DNA from: Spirochaetes bacterium GWE1_32_154
Lineage (GTDB): Bacteria > Spirochaetota > GWE2-31-10
Length of the DNA stretch: 64,000 nt
Assembly: GCA_001829315.1 (NCBI GenBank)
Contig: MIAY01000012.1
Span: 1-64,000, forward strand
Direction: 5' to 3'
Part shown: piece by piece, positions 6,910-16,774 of the stretch
How positions within the stretch are numbered: the stretch's first letter is position 1
Layout: every line of letters begins with the position of its first letter
Program-made: the position numbers and the translations under genes
The notes under the pieces: generated by a model
Database searches by the model: none
The model's input: the letters and a program-made list of their open reading frames with translations, nothing else
What the model was told of the DNA's origin: nothing

Positions 6910-9898
6910 ACGCCTTCAACCCCGCAAGATCACGCCCACCGGCAAGTTTTTTTAGCAATGGGATCAAGTCTTCCATCAATTCCAGTTCCTTTTTTGTTCT
7001 TTCTTTCCATCCCAGTTCAAGAGGTTCCATTAAATCACTGAGTTTTTCGCCGTCAAAAAGCATACGATCAATTATTTCATCAACGAATGATTGAAGAGAA
7101 TTCGGTTCAAGTCCGTGCTTGCTGGCAACCTCTGCCATTTCTTTAGCTGCTTTTTCAGTTTTGAATTTCTGGAAACCTTCTTTAATCTGTTTTTCGCTTA
7201 AGGCTTCACCTGCCTTGAGCGTGTTGATATAAGCAACAATATCTTCCCGGTCTTCCATTAAATTAGCACTGGAACAAAGCATGTTTATTAGTTGTTCACG
7301 ACTCATTTTCTGCTTTTTCGGTTCACTCTGAGTGAACTTGGATATGAGTGAGATTATATAGTCATAGTCAATAATCGCAGAGGAAAACAGGACAAACTCA
7401 AAATCCAGCTGGTCAACATCGTGATGTCTGTCGGTGTTTTCTTTTCCTTGTTGGGATTTTAAGCGCTGTGCAGTTTCAATGTATGCACTGCGGAAAGCCC
7501 GCAAAGAATCTTCGGGGAGTCGTTCTTCAATTTTAGCATTATCTTCTTCTGAGAGGTCGGTGTATTGGTCAAGCTGAGTTTTAAGACGTTGTACTTCTTT
7601 GAATTTATTAATAAATCCAGCTCGTGCCTGGTCACCTTTTAGATTATTTACTTCTTCAGGTTTGCAGGATAACCCTTGAGACTCCATGAATATTTCCAGT
7701 TTCTTGACTGCATCATCAAGCTTCTTAACAACCTCTCGAGCCGGGTCTACCAGCCATATTTCTTTAGCTCTATTGCTATCCTGTCCGGAAAATAGTGCAA
7801 TCGCTTCATCTACCTCTTTGGTTTGATTTCTAAAATCAAGAATATTTCCATAGGGTTTTGTGTCATTCAATACCCGGTTTGTTCTGGAAAAAGCCTGTAT
7901 CAATCCATGCTGTTTTAGATTTTTATCAACATAGAGGGTATTCAAGTATTTTGAATCAAAGCCGGTTAACAGCATATCGACCACGATAACCACATCAATT
8001 TTATTTTTATGCGGATAGTCGGCATTGGAATACTTATGGTCTTTAATTCTTTTTTGTATATCCTGATAGTACAAATCAAACTCATTTATACGATGGTTTG
8101 TTCCGTACTGTTTGTTATACTCAGCAATAATTGCTTTCAAAGCTTCTTTCTTATAATCAGGTTCCTGTTCGTTATCTGCTTTTTCCTGAGGTAAATCTTC
8201 CTGAATCTGCTGGACATCTTTATTCCCTTCGGCAGGAGGTGAAAAAACACAGGCAATATTTAAGGGGCTAAAACTTTCATTCTCTTGTATATGCTTTTTC
8301 TGTATATCTTTGAAGAGTTCAAAATATTCAATAGCATCATTTATTGATCCTGTCGCCAATAGGGCGTTAAACCGTCTTGAATTAGTGGCAGCATCGTGTT
8401 TATTGAGAACTGAATCCACAACAGCTTTTTTACTGGTTGTATCAGCAGTATCAATCTTTTTTTTACTATCCGGTTTGAAATAATCCACATGAAAACGCAG
8501 AACATTGCCGTCATCAATAGCGTTAGTGATGGTATAGGCATGCAGTTGTTTTTCAAAAATATCTTTGGTTGTTTTAAGTGTTTTATTTTCACCATCGATT
8601 TGCTTATAAGTCGCATTTTCTTCAAATATAGGAGTTCCTGTAAAACCAAAAAGCTGTGCATTTGGGAAGAATTCTTTGATAGCTTTATGATTATCACCAA
8701 ACTGCGAACGGTGGCATTCATCAAAGATAATTACAATTCTTTTATCTTGAAGCGGTATTAATCTTTCTTTAAAAGTTAATCTACCTATTTCTTTACTCTT
8801 TTGATTTCGTTTACTGTTTTCATCAAGGGCAAGTCCAAGTTTCTGAATTGTTGTTACGATTACTTTGTCAGAATAGCCATCTGATAACAGACGTTGTACA
8901 AGTGTTTCTGTATTGGTATTTTCTTCAACACAACCTTCCTGAAACTTATTGAACTCTTCACGTGTCTGTTTATCAAGATCCTTACGGTCAACAACAAACA
9001 AGCATTTTTCGATATCGGGATTGTCTTTCAATAGTGTTGATGCCTTAAAAGAAGTAAGGGTTTTTCCGCTTCCTGTGGTGTGCCATATGTAGCCATTTCC
9101 TCTGTTTTGATGAATACAATCCACAATAGCTTTGACCGCATAGATTTGATATGGTCGCATAATCATTAATTTTTGTTCGCTGACCACTAATACCATATAC
9201 CGGCTGATCATTTGTCCAAGTGTGCATTTAGGAAGAAAACATTCGGTGAAATCATGTAAATGAGTTATTTTTTTATTGTTTTCATCGGCTAACTGGTAGA
9301 TAGGCAAAAATCTTTCATCAGCATTGAATGCAAAATGGTCTTTATGATTATTAGCAAAATAGTATGTATTACTTTCGTTAGTAACGATAAAAAGCTGCAT
9401 AAAACAAAGCAAAGAATTGGTATAGCCATTTCCAGGGTCGTTTTTGTATTCAACAATCTGCTCCATAGCCCGTTTTGGTGTAACCTGAAGATTTTTAAGC
9501 TCAATTTGAACAGCCGGTACACCATTAATCAATATAATGACATCATAACGATGATGACTATTTTCAGTATTTATTCGTAGCTGATTGATAACTTCGAACT
9601 CATTTTTGCACCAATCCTTAATATTAACCAGTGAATATTGCAAAGGAGTATCATCATCCCGGCTGAAAGTATTTGTTTCCCGTAAGGCTTTTGCTGCTGT
9701 AAATACATCTGTAGTTATAATATCATCTCTAAGTCGCGCAAATTCAGAATCATTTAGATTAACTTTATTGAGTCTTTGAAAGTGCTCTCTGAAATTTGAT
9801 TCAAGCGAAAATTTATCCCGAATATCATCACGGTATGTATATTTAAGGTCTTTAAGTTTATTGATTAAAGATTCTTCTATTTGTCTTTCAGATGTCAT
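6902..9898 (-). CDS. hsdR: Type I restriction enzyme endonuclease/translocase subunit HsdR
   Basis: The 998-residue motor subunit that translocates DNA and cuts unmodified molecules. It has an N-terminal nuclease domain (Asp in RYDVIILING, then VQIELK near residues 118-137) and two RecA-like helicase domains: Walker A HTTGSGKT (about 275), the DEAD-like IIFDECHRSQFGD (about 393) and the motif III-type FTGTPIF. Next comes the SNF2/DEAD-type second domain with VDMLLTGFDS and QAFSRTNRV, then a long helical C-terminus that docks on HsdM. It is the first gene of the five-gene operon, and the promoter must lie in the 10 kb intergenic region. It looks intact. Confidence 0.95.
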   Translation of the reverse strand: MTSERQIEESLINKLKDLKYTYRDDIRDKFSLESNFREHFQRLNKVNLNDSEFARLRDDIITTDVFTAAKALRETNTFSRDDDTPLQYSLVNIKDWCKNEFEVINQLRINTENSHHRYDVIILINGVPAVQIELKNLQVTPKRAMEQIVEYKNDPGNGYTNSLLCFMQLFIVTNESNTYYFANNHKDHFAFNADERFLPIYQLADENNKKITHLHDFTECFLPKCTLGQMISRYMVLVVSEQKLMIMRPYQIYAVKAIVDCIHQNRGNGYIWHTTGSGKTLTSFKASTLLKDNPDIEKCLFVVDRKDLDKQTREEFNKFQEGCVEENTNTETLVQRLLSDGYSDKVIVTTIQKLGLALDENSKRNQKSKEIGRLTFKERLIPLQDKRIVIIFDECHRSQFGDNHKAIKEFFPNAQLFGFTGTPIFEENATYKQIDGENKTLKTTKDIFEKQLHAYTITNAIDDGNVLRFHVDYFKPDSKKKIDTADTTSKKAVVDSVLNKHDAATNSRRFNALLATGSINDAIEYFELFKDIQKKHIQENESFSPLNIACVFSPPAEGNKDVQQIQEDLPQEKADNEQEPDYKKEALKAIIAEYNKQYGTNHRINEFDLYYQDIQKRIKDHKYSNADYPHKNKIDVVIVVDMLLTGFDSKYLNTLYVDKNLKQHGLIQAFSRTNRVLNDTKPYGNILDFRNQTKEVDEAIALFSGQDSNRAKEIWLVDPAREVVKKLDDAVKKLEIFMESQGLSCKPEEVNNLKGDQARAGFINKFKEVQRLKTQLDQYTDLSEEDNAKIEERLPEDSLRAFRSAYIETAQRLKSQQGKENTDRHHDVDQLDFEFVLFSSAIIDYDYIISLISKFTQSEPKKQKMSREQLINMLCSSANLMEDREDIVAYINTLKAGEALSEKQIKEGFQKFKTEKAAKEMAEVASKHGLEPNSLQSFVDEIIDRMLFDGEKLSDLMEPLELGWKERTKKELELMEDLIPLLKKLAGGRDLAGLKAYE

Positions 9899-9980
9899 TC
9901 AGATTCACTTTTTAATCCTTCTTATTTTATCTTTTGAGGTCATGGACTGACGAGATTTGTATTAAAAGCCGGGAATATCA

Positions 9981-10033
9981 CCTGACTCTAAGATAATTAT
10001 TCTAAACGATTTCCACTACAAAATCAATACAAA
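9981..10033. repeat. Short dispersed repeat (copy 1), downstream of the esterase gene
   Basis: About 50 bp beginning CACCTGACT, containing ATTATTCTAAACGATT and CAAAATCAA. The same arrangement recurs at 15048-15100 with only a few changes. Both copies lie 3' of minus-strand genes. The function is unknown. Confidence 0.45.
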
Positions 10034-10080
10034 AGAAGTTTAAATAATTTCCCTGTTACCTTTGCAAATTGTACTTTAAT

Positions 10081-10117
10081 TCCCTGATAAATATCTTTTG
10101 TAAATATTTATCAGGGA
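10081..10117 (-). terminator. Long hairpin after the esterase gene
   Basis: TCCCTGATAAATAT and its exact complement form a 14-bp stem with a 9-base loop, 23 bases after the esterase stop codon. It is the probable terminator of that gene, although the T-run is weak. Confidence 0.65.
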
Positions 10118-10139
10118 AAATGCCCGATCTGTTTAAACA

Positions 10140-11114
10140 CTATTGAAATTGAAGATACTTCATGAAAAAAGGTATAATCGTTGAATTCATTCTTTGCGGA
10201 TACATGTCATGACCAAGTGTTGTTTTCTCAATTTGAACACTTACACCTTTAGATGTAAGATATCCTGCTAACCATTCAGAACCCGAAGGTATCCATTTAT
10301 ATCCATCGCTAGCCCCCCACTCAATAGCAAGAGCCTGTAACTTTACATTTTTTTTTAAGTAACTATCAACCCTTTTTTCCCATCCACCGAAACCGCCTTC
10401 CCACTTTTTAATGAGTTCATTATCCTCAGAAGAACTATTAAAAACAGGAAATACAATATAATTTCCTGCAAAAGCCGAACCATAGGCACGTTTAAAACTC
10501 AGGTTATTATCCCATGAAATCATTGCCTCTTGTAAACCTGATTCAGGAGCAAAAACGCCCGGGGCAACTGCATAGGCAACTTTAAATATATCAGGATGTG
10601 CTAAAGAATTATGGAGAACACCGAAACCGCCCATCGATAATCCGAGAAGTCCTCTCGATTCAGGTTTATTTAATGTTCTAAAACGCGATTCAATATAGCC
10701 CACAGCATCTCTTGTCAGCCAATCTTCATAATTACCGCTTACTGGTGAATTTACAAAAAAACTTCCATAGTATTTATTTCTGCCGTCTACTCCTACTACA
10801 ATAAAACTTTTTTCAGCGGTAAATGAATTATTAAACTGATTTGCATAATTTTTTATTTCCGCTGCCATACTGCTGAATCCATGAAGATAATACACAACAG
10901 GATATTTTTTTTGTGAAGTGTGATAATCTTTTGGAAGAACTACATATAATGTAACTTCAGGAGAGTTGTGCAATTCTGTTTGTGAAAGTTCCGGTGAGTT
11001 TAAGACGATTTTTATCTGCTGATCGTTTATTACAGTTTCCGAAACAAAAGTGACTTGACTGTGAAGAAACACTCCAAAAAGAAGCATGGTGAATAAAAGA
11101 ATAGTTTTGTTCAT
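10140..11114 (-). CDS. Secreted alpha/beta hydrolase, esterase D / feruloyl-esterase-like
   Basis: A 324-residue protein with an N-terminal signal peptide (hydrophobic segment ending FLHSQ near residue 19). It belongs to the esterase D/enterochelin-esterase-like group of alpha/beta hydrolases: an oxyanion-region YYLHGFSS, a nucleophile elbow GLSMGG with Ser near residue 164, and a likely catalytic His in TLGHDMY near residue 303. Such enzymes release acyl groups from sugars or plant polymers or hydrolyse S-formylglutathione; the signal peptide favours an extracytoplasmic carbohydrate or phenolic ester. It is monocistronic, between a strong hairpin and the AraC gene. Confidence 0.85.
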   Translation of the reverse strand: MNKTILLFTMLLFGVFLHSQVTFVSETVINDQQIKIVLNSPELSQTELHNSPEVTLYVVLPKDYHTSQKKYPVVYYLHGFSSMAAEIKNYANQFNNSFTAEKSFIVVGVDGRNKYYGSFFVNSPVSGNYEDWLTRDAVGYIESRFRTLNKPESRGLLGLSMGGFGVLHNSLAHPDIFKVAYAVAPGVFAPESGLQEAMISWDNNLSFKRAYGSAFAGNYIVFPVFNSSSEDNELIKKWEGGFGGWEKRVDSYLKKNVKLQALAIEWGASDGYKWIPSGSEWLAGYLTSKGVSVQIEKTTLGHDMYPQRMNSTIIPFFMKYLQFQ

Positions 11115-11186
11115 TTTTAGTCCTCATTATTTTTAAAGATACCATGAAATTACCATAAAATAAAAACATATTCTTGATAGTTCTTG

Positions 11187-12068
11187 CTATTTGACAGGAA
11201 TATAAAAAAATATTTTGTTTTCCTCTCCCTGAGACTCAATTATCTCTTCCATAAAATCGAAAGCATCTCTGTTAAGCTCAAGGGATGTTTCATGAAGCCA
11301 TACACCATATATATAATCAAGAGCTTTTTTATGATCTTCGAAGGTTGATCCGACATAAAATTTTGCACATTGAATATTTGTTATCTTTTTTATAATCACA
11401 TTTTTGGAAAACCCGGTGTATTTATAAATTTCATATCCTCTGTAATAATTGAATTTATTTGAATACGGATTTTTTAAATCTAATGTTGATTCTGAAGCTA
11501 TTCCGAACTCTCTATTTATATTCAAATCTTTCAAGAAATCTATCGTATTTTTTATCTTATGAAGTTTTTCGACTATTTTACCAATTTCATCATAATTTTT
11601 ATCATCTTCTAATGTCATGGGGGACGTTATTCCGGCTAACAGTAGATTTTCGAGTGTAATAATTTCATATTTGAGCGTTTCGTCCCCATATAATTTTTTA
11701 TACCGCATACCCCATGCAGGCATTTTATCGATACCGATATTTGAAATTTTTTGTTTTCTTATTTCGCAAGGATTAAAACCGGATTCTTTTTTTACTGCTC
11801 TTGTAAAAGCTTCGTTTGATTCATAGTTATACTCAAATGAAATATCTATTATTTTTTTATTTGTTTGAATCAATTCTTTACATGCTTCATGTAATTTTCT
11901 TTTTCTTACATACGCCATGATGGAATATCCGGTAAGTGATTTAAAAATCCGATGAAAATGAAATGGCGACATACAACAGACTGAAGATATTGAATCAACA
12001 TTTATTTTTTCGGTTATGTTATTTTCAATATCCTCTATTGCCTTAAAAACAATTTCAAAATACTCCAT
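11187..12068 (-). CDS. AraC-family transcriptional regulator with a GyrI-like effector domain
   Basis: About 293 residues from ATG 12068, chosen because AGGA lies 8 bases upstream and the helix-turn-helix begins immediately after; a longer in-frame start at 12107 has no support. The N-terminal AraC DNA-binding domain (about 1-105) shows two HTH motifs, the second with the family-typical FNYESNEAFTRA-F-x-x-x-G-x-x-P pattern. The C-terminal half resembles the effector-binding (GyrI-like/SOUL) domain of Rob- and SoxS-like multidrug regulators. Its targets are unknown; the adjacent esterase gene is an obvious candidate. Confidence 0.85.
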   Translation of the reverse strand: MEYFEIVFKAIEDIENNITEKINVDSISSVCCMSPFHFHRIFKSLTGYSIMAYVRKRKLHEACKELIQTNKKIIDISFEYNYESNEAFTRAVKKESGFNPCEIRKQKISNIGIDKMPAWGMRYKKLYGDETLKYEIITLENLLLAGITSPMTLEDDKNYDEIGKIVEKLHKIKNTIDFLKDLNINREFGIASESTLDLKNPYSNKFNYYRGYEIYKYTGFSKNVIIKKITNIQCAKFYVGSTFEDHKKALDYIYGVWLHETSLELNRDAFDFMEEIIESQGEENKIFFYIPVK

Positions 12069-12230
12069 ATAAAATTTTCCTGTAAAGAACAGATGATACG
12101 ATTTCAATCGAGAAATACTGCTGTAGTTTATACTATTGAGATATTATTGCAAGCGAACCTGATTCATTGTTTAATATTTCATATATTATAGATTTATTGA
12201 AAAAAACTCAATAAAAAAAGTATTTTTTTG

Positions 12231-12292
12231 ATAAAAAGGAAAATGAATATAGAGAAGTGAAGCCGGAAATTTAATCTCCGGATTCATTTTTA
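12231..12292 (+). pseudogene. Remnant of an Hsp20 gene: start codons joined to its terminator
   Basis: The 23 bases at 12231-12253 are identical to 1308-1330, near the start of the second Hsp20 gene. They run directly into a hairpin (12259-12287, then TTTTT) that resembles the terminator of the Hsp20 operon at 1697-1723. Nearly the entire coding region is missing. The join lies at a shared ATAGAG-like sequence, which suggests a deletion between short direct repeats. Confidence 0.7.
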
Positions 12293-12360
12293 TCTTCCGG
12301 AATTGCTACCAATAATATTACTTGATTTCAATACTTAATTCTTTGTTCATTCAGTAATGC

Positions 12361-14451
12361 TTATGAATTACTTTCCTTTAGTCTCACAATTTCATGAATA
12401 ATGTCTTCACTATTTTTCATCATATCGCCTGAACTGTCTCTGACTTTCTGAGTTATTTCAATAAGTTGTGTAACTGCTTGAAGAATTTGTTTGTTACCAA
12501 CTATTTGTTCTTCCATTGCCTCTCTTATTGCATTTTCCTGTTCACTAACTGTTTTAATTTCAGATTCGATGATATTAAATTTATTTAAAACATCCGTAGT
12601 TGATTGTGTAATAGTTTTAATCGAAAATTTTATTTTTTTTAACACTAAGGCAACAGTATTTACCTGTTCAGTGGATGACTGGGCAAGTTTCCTGACCTCA
12701 TCAGCAACAACGGTGAAACCTTTTCCTGATTCACCTGCATGTGCAGCTTCTATAGCTGCATTCATGGCAAGCAAATTTGTCTGACTTGCGATATTTTGTA
12801 TTACTTTACTAATCTCAAGAACCCCTTCTGATTCTTTTGCGACCTGTTGGGTATCACTCGCAATTCTATTAAGATCACTTTTCCCGGATTCTGATGATTC
12901 AGAAAGTTTTTTAATATTATTAGAATTTCTTATAAGTGTTTGTGTAACATTATTTATGCTTGCCATCATTTCCTCAATTGCCGAGGATGATTCTGTAACA
13001 CTTGTTGATTGAGTATCTATTAATTTATTTAAATTTTCTATTCCGTTTGTTATTTTAGTAAATTTATTAACAATACCGGTATAATCTTGAATTTGTTTAT
13101 TTTTTGATATTTCTTTTGATTCACTTTCTTTAAGAATACTTAATTCCTGGTAATGACGGCAATTTTCGGGTTTATTTAATCCGTTGAAAATTGCAATTGC
13201 CATTTGCTCACAATCGTTATAACCGCAAGAACTACAGTTTAGAAAATCCTGTTTTTCAATTTTATACATCTTTTTATTAATTTCATCTATTTGCTTCTGA
13301 TCAGGTTCTTTTATCCATTTTTTCTTTAGAAAACTTCTGTCCGCATATTTTCTGATATAGAGATCTTTTTTCCAGTATTTCGTAATAAGATTTTTTAATG
13401 TATGTTTTCCGGTTACTTTACTGAAAAATCCATTTGTTTTCAGATAGTTTTTTTGGGCAGCCAGACTCCTTTTTTCAACAAGATTTTCAATTTCATCTAC
13501 ATTTTTTCCAACATTGAGAGTTCCCGGACCACCATTGCACCCCATTTCACAGTTCAAACAGTCAACTAAGAGAGGAGCCGTCCCTTTATTCACAGACTCC
13601 ATAAAATGCCCCAGGTAGTTATAGATTGTATGATGCCCTTCAATTTTACGCGTCATATTTTCTATACCGGGAAGTTCACGCTGAGCAGTTCGCAATAAAC
13701 CGCCGGGAGTTGAAAATAAAACAGCCCTTTCGGCAGGCGGATTATCATAGCTCAAAGGTTCGTATCTTCCAAGATCAATATTATTTTTTCTAAAATAGTT
13801 ATCTAACGATTTATACGTAACATTATACCCACCGATACCAACCTCATCGAATTCTCTCCTTTTTGCATAACACGGAGATATGATTACAAACTCTGCGTTT
13901 TTGTATTCCTTATAGAATTCCCGAACCATTTTTATCGTGTGCATCATGGGGCTATCTGCTGGAGCAAGAAATTGTATTAGTTCCGGATAATGTACCTCTA
14001 CATAACCAACCATAGCAGGGCAAGGTTGTGCTATGGTATGTTTAAGATTTTTACTTTTTATTTCATAAAGATAACTTTTAACCGTTAGTTCAGCACCAAA
14101 ACTCACATCAAAAATAGCTTTTACACCTACACTTTTCAACCATCCATTAAAATGCAAATATTTATCGGGGAAATTTGCAGCTATAGCTGGAGCTACGATC
14201 GCAACAATCTGCTTTTTATCTTTACTATCTAAAAAAGAATCAAAATCATCAATTCCATAGCGGGCTTCATGGGAACATGCTTCAATACATGCCCCACAAC
14301 CAATACATAAATCCGGATTAACTTCAACAAAATCCTCTGATGCGTTATTACAAAATTTTGATGGACATACGGAAATGCATTGATGACAATTAACACATTT
14401 ATCCTTATCTACATTTACAATTCTGGCTAAAATACTTTTTTTATCAAACAT
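12361..14451 (-). CDS. [FeFe]-hydrogenase-like sensor fused to a methyl-accepting chemotaxis signalling domain
   Basis: About 696 residues from ATG 14451, preceded by AGGAG; the longer in-frame start at 14511 lacks such a site. Domains in order: two [4Fe-4S] ferredoxin clusters ([12 protein letters not shown] and [11 protein letters not shown]), a hydrogenase H-cluster domain ([22 protein letters not shown], and [14 protein letters not shown] matching the three H-cluster motifs in a variant form), and a further Cys-rich Fe-S motif ([11 protein letters not shown]). A cytoplasmic MCP hairpin follows, with its tip at [18 protein letters not shown]. There is no membrane segment. The variant motifs are those of putative sensory group C/D hydrogenases rather than bulk H2-evolving enzymes. 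It probably reports redox state or H2 to CheA. Confidence 0.9.
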   Translation of the reverse strand: MFDKKSILARIVNVDKDKCVNCHQCISVCPSKFCNNASEDFVEVNPDLCIGCGACIEACSHEARYGIDDFDSFLDSKDKKQIVAIVAPAIAANFPDKYLHFNGWLKSVGVKAIFDVSFGAELTVKSYLYEIKSKNLKHTIAQPCPAMVGYVEVHYPELIQFLAPADSPMMHTIKMVREFYKEYKNAEFVIISPCYAKRREFDEVGIGGYNVTYKSLDNYFRKNNIDLGRYEPLSYDNPPAERAVLFSTPGGLLRTAQRELPGIENMTRKIEGHHTIYNYLGHFMESVNKGTAPLLVDCLNCEMGCNGGPGTLNVGKNVDEIENLVEKRSLAAQKNYLKTNGFFSKVTGKHTLKNLITKYWKKDLYIRKYADRSFLKKKWIKEPDQKQIDEINKKMYKIEKQDFLNCSSCGYNDCEQMAIAIFNGLNKPENCRHYQELSILKESESKEISKNKQIQDYTGIVNKFTKITNGIENLNKLIDTQSTSVTESSSAIEEMMASINNVTQTLIRNSNNIKKLSESSESGKSDLNRIASDTQQVAKESEGVLEISKVIQNIASQTNLLAMNAAIEAAHAGESGKGFTVVADEVRKLAQSSTEQVNTVALVLKKIKFSIKTITQSTTDVLNKFNIIESEIKTVSEQENAIREAMEEQIVGNKQILQAVTQLIEITQKVRDSSGDMMKNSEDIIHEIVRLKESNS

Positions 14452-14734
14452 ACACACACTCCTGTAAACCGATAGCAAAAGTTCCAGTGAAGCATCTCTT
14501 TTTGCCGACACTTGACTGAGTTAATAACTCTCTAAGAACGGGCTCTGTAGTTTCCTGTACATCGAAGTTCCATCTGAGAATTAAATTCTTTGAGCTTTTC
14601 TATTCATACATTTTTCATCTATAGATAGAATAATGCATAATTATGTAATATGCAACGATGAATTAAGGTTTATTATGATAATAAATATAAATATTCTTTC
14701 AGCGAGTTTGGTTAGTGGCAGAAATACAGGATTA

Positions 14735-15019
14735 TCAGTTTTTCTTTAATCCTGAAAGAATCAGTTCAATTGTTTTTATAGTACCGGCATAAGCATTAGA
14801 CAAAATTATAAATGATAAGATTTTTCCGACTCTATCTGCATTTTGTAAATCTGCTAAAGCATACACTAAACAAAACATTGTTATTGAAAAAACAAACATA
14901 AAAGTTAATTTTGCGGCTTGTTTAAATTTATCAGTTTTTTTTATATTAAGAATAACTGACAAACCGAATACAAGAACGACAAATACTAATGAAAAAATGT
15001 TAAAATAAATTGAAAGCAT
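14735..15019 (-). CDS. Small membrane protein of unknown function
   Basis: 94 residues with three likely transmembrane helices (about 5-24, 37-57 and 66-85) and short polar loops. AAGGAG lies 7 bases before the ATG. I recognise no family. It sits alone between the hydrogenase-MCP gene and the methyltransferase. Confidence 0.6.
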   Translation of the reverse strand: MLSIYFNIFSLVFVVLVFGLSVILNIKKTDKFKQAAKLTFMFVFSITMFCLVYALADLQNADRVGKILSFIILSNAYAGTIKTIELILSGLKKN

Positions 15020-15047
15020 TTAATTTCTCCTTTTTTTTGCGTGAATG

Positions 15048-15100
15048 ACACCTTAACTAATATGAAATTATTTTAAACGATTCTATCTGCAAAATCAACC
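15048..15100. repeat. Short dispersed repeat (copy 2), downstream of the methyltransferase gene
   Basis: It shares the order CACCT-ACT, ATTATT-TAAACGATT, CT-CAAAATCAA with the repeat at 9981-10033. It lies just 3' of the methyltransferase gene. Confidence 0.45.
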
Positions 15101-15125
15101 CCGAAAAAATTACAATGTAAAATTA

Positions 15126-15797
15126 CTAATCTTTTTTCGCCAGAACAATTTCAACGGGTAATCCCCATATAAAATGATCAGATGCATTATTAACCTGAAA
15201 ACCGGTTTCTTCTAATTCCTTTTGAAGTAAAATGGGGCGGCAATCAACCAAAACTGGAAACTTTGTATGAAACCATTCATACAGTGTAATCATCAAACCT
15301 GAATTTGTCTTTTTTGACATAGCAACGATACAAATTCGTCCACCTTTTTTAAGAACTCTTTTACACTCGTTCAATAGAATCGGGATTTCCGGTGTATCAA
15401 ACAATTCTAATGTAAAACTAATAAAAACTGCATCTAACATACACGCTTCAAATGGAAGAACTGAAGCATCACTACATTTTAATATAACAGTTTCAGATAA
15501 TCCTGCTTTTTTAACCTTTAAACAGGTAATATCAACCATATTTTCTGATATATCAATTCCATATACTCTACCTGATTTACCAGCTGATTTTGCTAAATTC
15601 AAAATACAATTTCCGGTACCAAAACCGATCTCAAGAACGTTCTCACCTTCCTGAATATCAAGTTTTTGAATGCCGGCATCGCGATATTTTTTCTCACTCA
15701 AACCGGTTAGTAAATCATACCATTTACTAATTTTATTGTAATTAGCTTTCGCTTCTTCCTTTGTTCTATTGACTCTGCTGATATGTATGTTGTTCAA
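15126..15797 (-). CDS. Class I SAM-dependent methyltransferase (UbiE/Methyltransf_11-like)
   Basis: 223 residues with a Rossmann-fold methyltransferase core: motif I VLEIGFGTGNC near residue 54, the acidic GIDISENM motif II, DASVLPF before motif IV, and the RVLKKGGRICIV post-motif typical of the Methyltransf_11/UbiE group. The start is a TTG preceded by GAGGAG 9 bases upstream. The substrate cannot be told; candidates are quinone precursors, lipids or small metabolites. It is followed on the same strand by other small-molecule-modifying enzymes (a hydrolase and GNAT acetyltransferases) in the accessory block. Confidence 0.85.
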   Translation of the reverse strand: MNNIHISRVNRTKEEAKANYNKISKWYDLLTGLSEKKYRDAGIQKLDIQEGENVLEIGFGTGNCILNLAKSAGKSGRVYGIDISENMVDITCLKVKKAGLSETVILKCSDASVLPFEACMLDAVFISFTLELFDTPEIPILLNECKRVLKKGGRICIVAMSKKTNSGLMITLYEWFHTKFPVLVDCRPILLQKELEETGFQVNNASDHFIWGLPVEIVLAKKD

Positions 15798-15848
15798 ATA
15801 GAGCTCCTCACATAGAATCTAGTGGTATTGTTTCAATATTGCATTTTC

Positions 15849-16745
15849 TTAAGTATGATGCTCATTAAGAAAATCAATGCATAATTTATTTATATTAGCC
15901 GGTTGATCAAAGAATAACGAGTGCCCCGCATTTTCTATAATTTTTAATTGAACATCTGGTATATATTTTTTTGCCCTTTCTAATGCTTTATGAACATTAA
16001 CAGCCGATTCATTATCCCCGTAGGTAATAAAAACCGGTTTATTTATTTTTGTAAGTTCTTCATCAGTAAAATGATGATAATTAATAGGCATGGCAGGTTT
16101 TTGATATTTCAGCGCTGTATGTACTAAATTTATAGTGTCATCATCCTGATCTTCACAGCTTGGGTGACTGCAGTAGCGAAAATAATTCAGTATATTTTTT
16201 TTTGTTGGAAATGTCACCAAATGCAGAGTCTTCAAACTAAATTGTAACTTAACTGGTTTTACTAATCCAAAAGCAGGATTTAAGGCACATATTTTTGAAA
16301 CTCTATCCTGTAAATGATAGCCTATATACAAAGAAAGCCAACCGCCACTGGAAGTTCCCATAATATTAAATGTATCTAATTTTAACTCGTTTGCTATATT
16401 CTCTACCCAATTTATATAGCGTGTGCTGCTTCTATTTTTATATGCGGTAATTGCAGGAGAACTTAAACCGATACCATCAAACATATTATCAATTGCATAA
16501 ACATGGAAATGTTCGCTTAACTGTTCAATATTTTTTAACCAAATTAATGAATTGGTAGCCATTCCATGCATTAATAGTAAAGGATTTTTATTGTGATGTC
16601 CGGATTCAATTATATGAGTTTCACCTTCGCTCGATGTAATTGTACGACTTGTATATTTAACCGGCCAATTTAATAATGTTTTTTGATAGGCATCATATAA
16701 TTTATTAAATCCATCTGATTTTCTTAACAAACTACTTTCGGGCAT
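15849..16745 (-). CDS. Alpha/beta hydrolase
   Basis: About 298 residues from ATG 16745 (AAGGA 8 bases upstream); an extension to 16784 would overlap the preceding gene. This is a cytoplasmic alpha/beta-hydrolase-1 fold: an LLMHGMATNS oxyanion loop near residue 62, a nucleophile elbow GTSSGGW with Ser near residue 131, and a catalytic His in NAGHSLFF near residue 280. The catalytic Asp is probably in the TYGDNES turn. The closest style is the epoxide hydrolase/carboxylesterase-like group. The substrate is unknown. Confidence 0.85.
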   Translation of the reverse strand: MPESSLLRKSDGFNKLYDAYQKTLLNWPVKYTSRTITSSEGETHIIESGHHNKNPLLLMHGMATNSLIWLKNIEQLSEHFHVYAIDNMFDGIGLSSPAITAYKNRSSTRYINWVENIANELKLDTFNIMGTSSGGWLSLYIGYHLQDRVSKICALNPAFGLVKPVKLQFSLKTLHLVTFPTKKNILNYFRYCSHPSCEDQDDDTINLVHTALKYQKPAMPINYHHFTDEELTKINKPVFITYGDNESAVNVHKALERAKKYIPDVQLKIIENAGHSLFFDQPANINKLCIDFLNEHHT

Positions 16746-16774
16746 AATAGTATCCTTGTAAAATAAAATAAATT

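Noticed and set aside
8341..9580. Several open frames within hsdR in other phases
   Set aside because: They are shadows of a long conserved gene; their translations show low-complexity hydrophobic sequence only.
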